The notes under the pieces are model-generated. The model saw only the letters and a program-made list of their open reading frames with translations, did not search any database and had not been told where the DNA came from. Position numbers and translations under genes: made by a program. Shown here piece by piece: positions 1 through 6,385 of a DNA stretch of 11,551 bases. Origin of the DNA: Bacteroidales bacterium (GTDB lineage: Bacteria; Bacteroidota; Bacteroidia; Bacteroidales; JAAUTT01); contig JANXXY010000061.1 in assembly GCA_025350365.1 (NCBI GenBank), positions 1 to 11,551 on the forward strand. Reading direction: 5' to 3'. How positions within the stretch are numbered: position 1 is the stretch's first letter; each line of letters begins with the position of its first letter.

Positions 1-9
1 TTTTGCTTT

Positions 10-195
10 TTATAGAGCAGCAACATTTTTCTGAAAGAAGTCCTTAAACTTATTTTTAGTGAGCATACAATCAATCATCCTGAAAAGGGCTTGTTTGTCG
101 GGTTCTTCGAGTTGCTCAATCATCCGCAGTTTTTCACTGGTGGTTTTATCTTCAATGGTAACTTCTTTAGGTATGCTACCCCAGATAGCCGTAAC
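10..195 (-). pseudogene. C-terminal remnant of an XRE-family HTH regulator
   Basis: The minus strand stays open for 61 codons, from just after a TAA (196-198) to the TAA at 10-12. The peptide contains EKLRMIEQLEEPDKQALF and ends RMIDCMLTKNKFKDFFQKNVAAL-like (key pieces MLTKNKFKDFF and NVAAL). I recognise this as the C-terminal tail that follows the helix-turn-helix in many small Bacteroidota XRE regulators. The DNA-binding domain is missing: upstream of codon VTAIWGS the frame hits a stop and no HTH-like sequence appears in any frame. It is best read as a decayed 3' fragment with no start codon of its own. Family assignment is from memory of the tail motif, so it is moderate; that it is incomplete is seen directly. 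Confidence 0.55.
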
Positions 196-455
196 TTATA
201 ATCGGAGCGGTTCGGCAAAGCATTTGCTTTGTCGGATTATCTAAAGTAGCATTTGCTATCCTGCTAGCGCGGAGTGTGTCCTGAAGTAAAAGTACAACAT
301 TAACAATAAAGAAAGTTCTTTTACATGCTGTATAAGAGATGAAGGGATTGCAGCAATGCAATGAACCTTTGTTGGCGGCTTGCAGGAGCAGACAACAAAC
401 CGCCTTGCGGTGCTGTGGTTAAAAGTCATGGTATTGAACGGTCAAGGAAAAGGAT
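196..455. repeat. Non-coding stretch with several small palindromes
   Basis: No convincing gene lies here. Three short inverted repeats are visible: 214-222 with 225-233 (CAAAGCA-TT-TGCTTTG core), 247-251 with 254-258 (TAGCA-TT-TGCTA), and 347-352 with 357-362 (ATTGCA-gcaa-TGCAAT). The first two share the core GCATTTGC. A G/C-rich pair (GGCGG near 373, CCGCC near 410) could also fold. The stretch separates two gene fragments, so it probably contains one or more rearrangement junctions. It resembles degenerate intergenic repeats of Bacteroidota, but I cannot name a family. Confidence 0.4.
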
Positions 456-461
456 TGTACT

Positions 462-863
462 GTGAGCAATATTTCCGGAAAAGGAGATGCATTATTAACC
501 ATTACTGCAACGGCTAATACCACTATAAAATCAAGAATAGATACTATTTCTGTATCAAATAGCTTTGGAGTTCAAAACATAATTATCACGCAAGTCGGCG
601 GCGCAACCGAAGTTTCCGAACTTTCTAGTGTTGACATCCTGTTTTATCCCAATCCAGTTTTGGAAAAGGGATATATTAATCTTCCAAATTCAATGTTACA
701 CGGACGTATCGAACTTTATTCTCTGAATGGAAAACTACTAAATTCGCAAATAGCAGAAAGTAACATTGTGGAGATAGATATGAATAAATTTGTTTCCGGT
801 ATCTATATAATAAAAATAATCACACCTCATGAAGTGCTAACTACAAATATAGAGAAGCAATGA
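462..863 (+). pseudogene. 5'-truncated secreted protein: BACON-like end plus T9SS sorting domain
   Basis: The 133-residue reading frame begins at a GTG, but similarity to a longer protein seems to start slightly earlier, at about 456 (CTVSNISGKG), and the frame is closed by a TGA at 435-437. Residues 1-45 (SNISGKGDALLTITATANTT, then a beta-rich stretch ending in IIITQVGG) look like the second half of a BACON/Ig-like domain. Residues 58-133 are a type IX secretion type A C-terminal sorting domain, with the hallmark YPNP at 62-65, ELYSLNGKLL in the middle and VSGIYIIKI at 111-119. There is no signal peptide and no catalytic or adhesive domain, so the product could not be exported. This is the 3' end of a much larger gene whose 5' part has been lost. 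The sorting-domain call is firm; BACON is likely but only half a domain is visible. Confidence 0.75.
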
Positions 864-917
864 TAGGCTAACTCTTGTCAACTTTTTTTAAAACTTTGCA
901 CGCAGATAAATAGTTCT

Positions 918-1115
918 ATGAGGATTATGACTAACTTAACTATAATTAGAGATGCCTCTTTATGCCGAAATGCTTTTAAACGAATTCAAGAAATTTTTCA
1001 CGCTAAATTGGTATTAAGCCGTAAACGACTTCTTACTATTAACATGATTCGTAAATTCTCAAAAGCCTTTAATATTTCAGCCGACCTTTTGATTAAGGAA
1101 TATGAATTAGTATGA
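918..1115 (+). pseudogene. HigA-like antitoxin with an internal deletion
   Basis: The 65-residue frame joins two recognisable parts of a Bacteroidota HigA-type antitoxin. Residues about 8-30 (IIRDASLCRNAFKRIQEIFHAK) match the N-terminal helix, usually written IKTEADYxxALxRIEEIFDAK. Residues about 32-65 (VLSRKRLLTINMIRKFSKA, then FNISADLLIKEYELV) match the segment after the recognition helix through to the C terminus. The family is normally about 110-130 residues. The missing middle would contain the PGTxEGDEL linker and the HTH itself, so DNA binding should be lost. The junction lies near nt 1005-1015 and keeps the frame. No higB toxin gene is seen on either side. Family assignment is from memory, not a search. 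Confidence 0.6.
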
Positions 1116-1348
1116 AAGAATATAAAACTTCAATGCAAAGTAGGTGATAGGGAAGAATCCGATTTGTTCAATATTGACGGCTACAGCGAAGTGTAAAAGT
1201 TCACCTCTCACATGCCGGGTAAATGTAAGTGTCAATTCAAATGCCAATACAAATCCAAAGTATTTCCAGCTTCTACTTTGCCTTCATATCTCAAAAAATA
1301 TTTTATACCTAATCTGATTAAATTTATCTTTGTTGAAAACGATAATGT

Positions 1349-2677
1349 ATGTTAAACAAATTTTTTAGTCTAAAGCATTTTTTATTAAAGGGAATGTGGA
1401 GCATCAGGTTGAGTGATTATCCTCCAGATAAAGCCTTATGGATTAAAATTTTGCGAATATTTGTATTAGCATTCAGAGGCCTTAATGAGGATAAAATGCA
1501 ACATAGAGCTTCAGCGCTCACCTTATATACGCTACTGTCTGTAGTGCCTGTTTTAGCTTTGGGATTTGGTATTGCCAAGGGTTTTGGGTATGACAAGGAC
1601 CTTAAAGAAAAACTAATAACGAATTTTTCAGATTATCAGGACGTTGTTGATAAGCTGATCACTTTTGCTGATTCTATGCTTCAAAAAACGCAGGGAGGTT
1701 TAGTGGCAGGTATTGGTTTAGTGGTTCTTTTCTATACTGTAATGAAGGTGTTTAGCAATATTGAAAGTTCATTTAATGATATATGGCAGGTAAAAAAGGC
1801 CAGAACCTATGTTCGTAAGTTCAGCGATTATTTGTCCATGATGCTTGTTTCGCCAATTCTTATTGTAACCGCAAGCGCTACAAATGTATTTATTTTTAAT
1901 ACATTGTCTACCATTCATGAACAGGGTCATATATTGGGATTAGTAAGTCCTTTGCTTTTGAGCGTGCTTAAAATAGTTCCCTATCTTCTTATTATTACCC
2001 TTTTTGTATTGATGTATATGATTATGCCCAACATCCGGGTAAAGTTTAAGCCTGCGTTGGTGGCCGGCGTTATTGCAGGATCGGCATTTCAGCTTACACA
2101 ATGGGGCTATATTTATTTTCAGGTTGGCGTATCGAGTTATAATGCTATTTATGGAAGTTTTGCCGCCTTGCCATTATTTATCATATGGTTACAATTCAGT
2201 TGGTTAATAGTATTGTTTGGCGCTAAAATTTCTTTTGCATCTCAAAATATCGAGATGTATGAGTTTGAACTTGAAACAACTCACATGAGTGACTATTCTC
2301 AACGAATATTAGCGTTGTTGCTAACCCACAGGGTGGTAAAAAATTTCGAAGCTGGTTTAAAACCGTTAACAGCTTCGGAGCTTTCTAAAGAGTTGATGAT
2401 TCCTATCCGAATGAATCAGGTTATCCTTCAAAACCTCGTACAATGTGGTATTTTAACTGAAGTAGTCGCGGACAAGCTAAATACCAGGGCATTTCAACCG
2501 GCACAGGATATTAACCGGTTAACGATGAAGTACATCATAGAAAAAATAGATAGGTTAGGCGAAAACTATGTGATTGATGAAAAACATACTACTACCCATA
2601 AACTGGTTGATTTACATGATCATTTCTTTAAAGTAATAGAAGCATTGCCTGAAAACAAACTTCTAAAAGATATTTAA
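1349..2677 (+). CDS. YihY/virulence factor BrkB family membrane protein
   Basis: This 442-residue inner-membrane protein belongs to the YihY/BrkB (UPF0761) family. These proteins were once called ribonuclease BN; their biochemical role is unsettled. Six membrane segments are visible at about residues 56-76, 117-140, 166-187, 205-229, 240-260 and 272-300. Family signatures include HRASALTLYTLLSVVP (52-67), the VFSNIESSFNDIW segment (144-156) and YGSFAALPLFIIWLQFSWL (268-286). Residues 300-442 form a soluble C-terminal extension, probably cytoplasmic and winged-helix-like (ASELSKELMIPIRMNQVILQ), which is common in Bacteroidota members. The ATG at 1349 gives a usual short N-terminal tail. The gene stands alone: 233 bp of non-coding DNA precede it and the his control region follows. 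No frameshift or missing signature was noticed. Confidence 0.88.
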   Translation: MLNKFFSLKHFLLKGMWSIRLSDYPPDKALWIKILRIFVLAFRGLNEDKMQHRASALTLYTLLSVVPVLALGFGIAKGFGYDKDLKEKLITNFSDYQDVVDKLITFADSMLQKTQGGLVAGIGLVVLFYTVMKVFSNIESSFNDIWQVKKARTYVRKFSDYLSMMLVSPILIVTASATNVFIFNTLSTIHEQGHILGLVSPLLLSVLKIVPYLLIITLFVLMYMIMPNIRVKFKPALVAGVIAGSAFQLTQWGYIYFQVGVSSYNAIYGSFAALPLFIIWLQFSWLIVLFGAKISFASQNIEMYEFELETTHMSDYSQRILALLLTHRVVKNFEAGLKPLTASELSKELMIPIRMNQVILQNLVQCGILTEVVADKLNTRAFQPAQDINRLTMKYIIEKIDRLGENYVIDEKHTTTHKLVDLHDHFFKVIEALPENKLLKDI

Positions 2678-2739
2678 ACATTTATATATATGATAGTTAG
2701 TTTTTAGTTTTATAATAATATGATTTTAAACATGTTTTT

Positions 2740-2771
2740 TTTGGTATAAACTGAAATTATCGCTAATATTG
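2740..2771 (+). promoter_or_regulatory. Predicted Bacteroidota-type promoter of the his operon
   Basis: TTTG at 2740-2743 is followed, after a 20-nt spacer, by TAATATTG at 2764-2771. This matches the Bacteroidota -33 TTG and -7 TAnnTTTG pattern with one mismatch and the expected spacing. Transcription would begin at about 2776-2779, leaving only some 12-15 nt before the first leader ATG at 2791, as expected for a translated attenuator leader. It was predicted by eye. Confidence 0.5.
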
Positions 2772-2790
2772 CACCGTTAATAAATCAATT

Positions 2791-2844
2791 ATGAATAGAC
2801 AATTTGCATACGGGCATCATCAGGTTCATCAACTAATCGGATAG
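2791..2844 (+). CDS. First his leader peptide (17 aa)
   Basis: A short frame runs ATG to TAG and reads MNRQFAYGHHQVHQLIG. It has three His codons, all CAT: two adjacent (codons 9-10) and one at codon 13, which is 18% His in a 17-residue peptide. It starts just after the predicted promoter and ends 36 nt before an intrinsic terminator, with hisG as the first structural gene downstream. This layout is that of an attenuator leader peptide, in which ribosome stalling at His codons under histidine limitation decides whether transcription continues. No Shine-Dalgarno site is seen, as is usual in Bacteroidota. Translation is inferred from composition and position. It is too short to be recognised by homology. 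Confidence 0.72.
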   Translation: MNRQFAYGHHQVHQLIG

Positions 2845-2850
2845 TTCAAC

Positions 2851-2887
2851 GTAAGCAGAAAAGTAAATCGTTAGTAGTGAGGTTTGC
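2851..2887 (+). promoter_or_regulatory. Possible weak antiterminator of the first attenuator
   Basis: GTAAGC (2851-2856) can pair with GTTTGC (2882-2887) over 6 bp, including two G-U pairs, which would occupy most of the 5' arm of terminator 1. The same GTAAG element is used in the stronger pairing of the second unit. On its own it is short, so it is offered only by analogy. Confidence 0.3.
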
Positions 2888-2911
2888 AAATGTGCAAGCC
2901 TTTTTTGTTTT
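2879..2911 (+). terminator. Attenuator terminator 1
   Basis: GGTTTGCA (2881-2888) pairs with TGCAAGCC (2893-2900) around the loop AATG, with one G-U pair. A2880 and G2879 can extend the stem into the T-run. TTTTTTGTTTT follows at 2901-2911. This is a standard intrinsic terminator placed between the first leader peptide and the second, about 155 nt ahead of hisG. Confidence 0.78.
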
Positions 2912-2926
2912 AATTTAATACTGAAT

Positions 2927-2971
2927 ATGAATTATTTACATCATCATAGATTTAACCATCATAGTGTTTGA
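2927..2971 (+). CDS. Second his leader peptide (14 aa)
   Basis: A second short frame, ATG to TGA, reads MNYLHHHRFNHHSV. Five of the 14 residues are His, all CAT, in runs of three (codons 5-7) and two (codons 11-12). Like the first leader it begins ATG-AAT (Met-Asn). It starts 15 nt after the T-run of terminator 1 and ends 41 nt before terminator 2. Such His density directly ahead of hisG is very unlikely by chance and is the signature of a histidine attenuator. The last His pair lies only 7 nt before the stop codon, so a ribosome stalled there would leave the downstream antiterminator segment (from 2981) free. Confidence 0.85.
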   Translation: MNYLHHHRFNHHSV

Positions 2972-2980
2972 AAACACCTG

Positions 2981-3030
2981 GCAGGATTATGTAAGAACCC
3001 ATTATAAGTTTAAGGTTTGCAGCATCCTGC
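2981..3030 (+). promoter_or_regulatory. Predicted antiterminator of the second attenuator
   Basis: GCAGGAT (2981-2987) is fully complementary to ATCCTGC (3024-3030). After a 2x2 internal loop, TGTAAG (2990-2995) pairs with TTTGCA (3016-3021), including two G-U pairs. The structure uses up most of both arms of terminator 2, so the two folds exclude each other. A ribosome paused at His codons 11-12 (2957-2962) should leave 2981 onward free. A ribosome at the stop codon (2969-2971) should cover its start. This is hand folding without energy calculation. Confidence 0.55.
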
Positions 3031-3046
3031 AGACCTTTTTTATTTT
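3012..3046 (+). terminator. Attenuator terminator 2, just before hisG
   Basis: AAGGTTTGCAG (3012-3022) pairs with CTGCAGACCTT (3027-3037) around the loop CATC: 11 bp with one G-U pair. TTTTTTATTTTT (3036-3047) follows, giving a strong intrinsic terminator 20-30 nt before the hisG ATG. Its 5' arm shares GGTTTGCA with terminator 1. Confidence 0.85.
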
Positions 3047-3065
3047 TAAAATATTATAAAATTAT

Positions 3066-3923
3066 ATGAGTCAGTTAAAAATTGCAGTTCAAAAATCAGG
3101 AAGATTAAGCGAAAAATCGCTTGCTTTAATTGTGGAAGCCGGTATTTCATTAAATAACAGCGATCGCAGGTTAATTTCAAGATCATCCAATTTCCCAATC
3201 GAAATTTTATTTTTACGAGACGACGATATTCCCCAATATGTTGCCGATGGAGTAGCGGATATTGGTATTGTGGGAGAAAATGTTATTTATGAAAAGAACT
3301 CACCAATACGTGTGGTTGAAAAACTTGGATTTGCAAGATGTCGACTTTCATTGGCTATTTCAAAATCAGTTGAATATACTGGAATTAACTATTTTAATGG
3401 TAAAAAAATAGCTACTTCCTATCCCAAAATTCTTGGAAAGTATTTGTTAGATAATAACATAAAAGCTGAAATTCATGAAATTAGCGGTTCTGTTGAAATT
3501 GCGCCGGGTATTGGGTTAGCCGATTCAATTTTCGATATTGTTAGTTCCGGAAGCACGTTAATAAGCAATGGTCTTCAGGAAGTTGAGATTGTAATGAAAT
3601 CGGAAGCCGTTATTATTGGAGACCTTAATTTATCGGTAGAAAAGCAAAAAATTCTTGATAAACTATTGTTTAGGATTCGTTCAGTTCAAACCGCCAGAAA
3701 TCATAAGTACGTGGTATTAAATGCTCCCAGTAATCAGGTATCCAAAATTATTGAGATTATTCCCGGCATGAAAAGTCCAACGGTTGTTCCTTTGGCTAAG
3801 GAGGGTTGGGTTTCAATTCATTCCGTACTAAAAGAAAATGAATTTTGGGATATTATTGATAAGCTTCAGGAATGCGGCGCCGAGGGGATATTGGTGATGC
3901 CTATCGAAAAAATGGTTGTCTGA
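3066..3923 (+). CDS. hisG: ATP phosphoribosyltransferase, long form (HisG)
   Basis: This enzyme catalyses the first step of histidine synthesis, joining ATP and PRPP to form phosphoribosyl-ATP. At 285 residues it is the long, hexameric form, which needs no HisZ partner. The catalytic domain occupies residues 1 to about 220, with LKIAVQKSGRLSEKS at the N terminus, GIVGEN (67-72), and the PRPP-binding loop FDIVSSGSTL (156-165). Residues about 225-285 (IIPGMKSPTVVPL to GAEGILVMPIEKM) are the C-terminal ACT-like regulatory domain that binds histidine for feedback inhibition. It is the first structural gene after two His-leader attenuators, so expression is probably controlled by charged tRNA-His and activity by histidine itself. 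hisD follows after a 93-bp gap. Confidence 0.97.
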   Translation: MSQLKIAVQKSGRLSEKSLALIVEAGISLNNSDRRLISRSSNFPIEILFLRDDDIPQYVADGVADIGIVGENVIYEKNSPIRVVEKLGFARCRLSLAISKSVEYTGINYFNGKKIATSYPKILGKYLLDNNIKAEIHEISGSVEIAPGIGLADSIFDIVSSGSTLISNGLQEVEIVMKSEAVIIGDLNLSVEKQKILDKLLFRIRSVQTARNHKYVVLNAPSNQVSKIIEIIPGMKSPTVVPLAKEGWVSIHSVLKENEFWDIIDKLQECGAEGILVMPIEKMVV

Positions 3924-4016
3924 GAAGATTAAAGTATGTAACAAATGCTTTTTCTTAGTAAACACTATTTTCTTTGTGCCTTCGTTGTTTAAAAATTTTA
4001 ATTTAATTATTACAAA

Positions 4017-5309
4017 ATGAATATAATTAAATACCCTAAAAAGGAAGATTGGAACGAAATCCTTAAGCGGCCCAACCTAGGTGATGATATGGTTAATCAA
4101 GTTGTGCCGGAGGTATTAAACGATGTTAAAACGAATGGTGATGAGGCCGTTAGAAGGTATACCTCAAAATTTGACCATGTTACTTTAAATGATTACCGTG
4201 TAACTGAGCAGGAGATTACCGAAGCAGAGTCACTCGTAGATGCTGAATTAAAGCGATGTATACAGATTGCAAAACAAAATATTGAGAAATTCCATTCCGC
4301 GCAAAAGACATCCCGAAAGGTTGTGGAAACTACTCCGGGAGTATTTTGCTGGCAGAAAAGCGTACCAATTGAAAAAGTTGGATTATATATTCCGGGTGGT
4401 TCGGCGCCTCTTTTTTCAACGGTATTGATGCTTGGTATTCCTGCAAAATTGGCTGCTTGCAATCAAATTATTTTATGCACTCCTCCTAATAAAGAAGGTA
4501 AAGTACATCCGGCTATTTTATATACTGCTAAATTGGTAGGGTTGAATCAAATATATAAAGTTGGTGGTATTCAGTCTATTGCGGCCATGGCTTTTGGTAC
4601 CGAAACAGTTCCTAAAGTTGCAAAAATATTCGGACCGGGTAATTTATATGTTACTGCAGCAAAGCAAATTGTTGCTATGCATGGTGTTGCCATTGATATG
4701 CCTGCCGGCCCGTCGGAGGTTGCCATCATGGCTGATAATACCTGTGTTCCATCGTTTATTGCAGCCGATTTACTTTCACAGGCTGAACATGGAGCCGATA
4801 GCCAGGTTATTCTTTTTACTTGTGATGAAAAAATTCTGCCGGCAATAAATAAGGAACTTGACTTGCAGCTGGAAGCTCTTCCCAGAAAAGAAATAGCTAT
4901 CAAGGCACTGGAAAACAGTAAAGCTATCGTGTTGAGATCCATTGATGAGATGTTGGAAATATCTAATGCTTATGCTCCCGAACATTTGATTATTGCGCTG
5001 GATAATGCCATTGAAATAGCTGAACTTGTAATTAATGCCGGTTCTGTTTTTATAGGTAATTATTCACCTGAAAGCGCCGGCGATTATGCTTCGGGTACAA
5101 ACCATGCTCTTCCAACGGCCGGATATGCCAGAGGTTATAGTGGAGTGAATCTTGATAGTTTTATGAAAAAAATTTCATTCCAGCAATTAAGTAAATATGG
5201 GTTGTTCAATATAGGTCCGGTAATTGAAAAAATGGCTGAAGCTGAACAATTAATGGGACATAAAAATGCTGCAACCATTCGAATGAATGCTATTATAAAT
5301 GAAAGTTAA
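4017..5309 (+). CDS. hisD: Histidinol dehydrogenase (HisD)
   Basis: HisD carries out the last two steps of the pathway, oxidising L-histidinol through histidinal to histidine with two NAD+. Its 430 residues match the family's usual length. Visible motifs are GLYIPGGSAPLFSTVLML (122-139), KIFGPGNLYVTAAKQ (203-217), DMPAGPSEVAI (227-237) and DLLSQAEHGADSQ (251-263). By alignment with the E. coli enzyme, the zinc ligands are Q255, H258, D356 (in SAGDYASG) and H415 (in LMGHKNA), and the catalytic pair is E322-H323 (APEHL). All are present, so it should be active. The ATG at 4017 sits after an A/T-rich leader. hisC follows 26 bp downstream, consistent with one transcript. Confidence 0.97.
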   Translation: MNIIKYPKKEDWNEILKRPNLGDDMVNQVVPEVLNDVKTNGDEAVRRYTSKFDHVTLNDYRVTEQEITEAESLVDAELKRCIQIAKQNIEKFHSAQKTSRKVVETTPGVFCWQKSVPIEKVGLYIPGGSAPLFSTVLMLGIPAKLAACNQIILCTPPNKEGKVHPAILYTAKLVGLNQIYKVGGIQSIAAMAFGTETVPKVAKIFGPGNLYVTAAKQIVAMHGVAIDMPAGPSEVAIMADNTCVPSFIAADLLSQAEHGADSQVILFTCDEKILPAINKELDLQLEALPRKEIAIKALENSKAIVLRSIDEMLEISNAYAPEHLIIALDNAIEIAELVINAGSVFIGNYSPESAGDYASGTNHALPTAGYARGYSGVNLDSFMKKISFQQLSKYGLFNIGPVIEKMAEAEQLMGHKNAATIRMNAIINES

Positions 5310-5335
5310 TATATGCGATTTACGACTTTTTAATC

Positions 5336-6376
5336 ATGTTTGATATAAATACTATTTTACGGAATAATATACGTTTGCTTACACCTTATTCCTCCGCCCG
5401 GGATGAGTTTAAAGGGAACGAAGGTATTTTTATGGATGCAAATGAGAATCCTTTCAATTCACCATACAACAGATATCCAGATCCTTTGCAATGGAAAGTG
5501 AAACAAAAACTGGCAAAAATCAAACATGTTGAGCCAGAACAAATTTTTCTCGGAAACGGATCTGATGAAGCGATAGATCTATTAATGAGGGCTTTTTGTG
5601 AACCTAATCAGGACCAGATCATATCTATCAACCCAACCTATGGGATGTACCAGGTGGCAGCGGAGATAAATGCTGTTGAGTTCGTAAAAGTATCTTTGAA
5701 TAATGATTATTCATTGAATAGTGCGGCGATTAAAGCGGCGATTAGCCAAAATATCAAATTAATAATGCTTTGTTCGCCAAATAACCCAACCTCCAATAGT
5801 TTTGATGCCATGGAAATGTTGAAACTGGCATCTGATTTTAACGGGTTGCTTGTAGTTGATGAAGCGTACATCGATTTTTCAGCTAAGCCAAGCTTAATCA
5901 AGTATTTAGATAATACCCCTAATTTGGTGATTCTTCAAACTTTTTCGAAGGCATGGGGATTAGCTGGTTTGCGCATGGGAATGGCCTTTGCATCGAAACA
6001 AATCATCGATGTTTTAAATAAAATAAAATATCCGTATAATGTGAATAGTATAACACAACGACTTGTACTTGAAGCACTGGATGATGTAAGCGGAATGGAG
6101 AAGTGGGTGAATGATATTCTCGCCCAACGAAAGTTATTGACGAGCCGCCTTTCTAATCTGTCCAAAGTAACTCGAATATACTCTTCGGATGCTAATTTTA
6201 TACTTCTTCAAATTGACAATGCAAAACGAGCATATGACTATCTAATTGATAAGCAGATTATTGTTCGTGACCGATCGAAGGTTCATTTGTGCGAAGGATG
6301 TTTACGGGTTACCATTGGAACTCCCGTTGAAAATAAGCTATTGGCTGAGGCATTAGAAACTTACGAGAACATATAA
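5336..6376 (+). CDS. hisC: Histidinol-phosphate aminotransferase (HisC)
   Basis: This fold-type I PLP aminotransferase transfers an amino group from glutamate to imidazole acetol phosphate, giving histidinol phosphate. The 346-residue protein has the expected landmarks: DANENPF (34-40), FLGNGSDEAIDLL (71-83), SPNNPTSN (147-154), DEAYIDF (175-181), and the Schiff-base lysine K205 in TFSKAWGLAGLRMG, with the substrate and phosphate-binding arginines in GLRMG and near the C terminus (CLRVTIG). It lies between hisD and hisB; its stop is only 9 nt before the hisB start. The position in the his operon supports HisC over related aminotransferases. Confidence 0.96.
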   Translation: MFDINTILRNNIRLLTPYSSARDEFKGNEGIFMDANENPFNSPYNRYPDPLQWKVKQKLAKIKHVEPEQIFLGNGSDEAIDLLMRAFCEPNQDQIISINPTYGMYQVAAEINAVEFVKVSLNNDYSLNSAAIKAAISQNIKLIMLCSPNNPTSNSFDAMEMLKLASDFNGLLVVDEAYIDFSAKPSLIKYLDNTPNLVILQTFSKAWGLAGLRMGMAFASKQIIDVLNKIKYPYNVNSITQRLVLEALDDVSGMEKWVNDILAQRKLLTSRLSNLSKVTRIYSSDANFILLQIDNAKRAYDYLIDKQIIVRDRSKVHLCEGCLRVTIGTPVENKLLAEALETYENI

Positions 6377-6385
6377 CCATATAAA

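Noticed and set aside
59..361. Two 61-codon open frames (59-244 plus, 176-361 minus) as genes
   Set aside because: Composition is unlike a protein, the first lies antisense to the XRE tail, and the second covers palindromic DNA. Neither shows a motif.
1116..1348. Possible small gene between the HigA remnant and yihY, including a 27-codon open stretch to 1196 (contains CKVGDREESDLFNIDGYSEV)
   Set aside because: It has no start codon in a sensible place, is directly preceded by the HigA stop in the same frame, and resembles nothing I recognise. Stops are frequent in the rest of the gap.
2802..2891. Pairing of ATTTGCA (2802-2808) in leader 1 with TGCAAAT (2885-2891) as an antiterminator
   Set aside because: The 7-bp match is real, but a ribosome stalled at His codons 9-10 would cover the upstream segment, so it cannot be the antiterminator under starvation. 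It might be a minor alternative fold.
3924..4016. Second promoter or attenuator in the hisG-hisD gap
   Set aside because: TTTCTTTG at 3969-3976 resembles a -7 box, but there is no TTG at the right distance upstream, no His-rich frame and no terminator hairpin.
4193..4985. Antisense and shifted frames inside hisD, up to 123 codons long
   Set aside because: They are shadows of a confident hisD. None has motifs or its own spacing signals. The same holds for shadow frames in hisC, hisB, purU, hisH, hisA and hisF.
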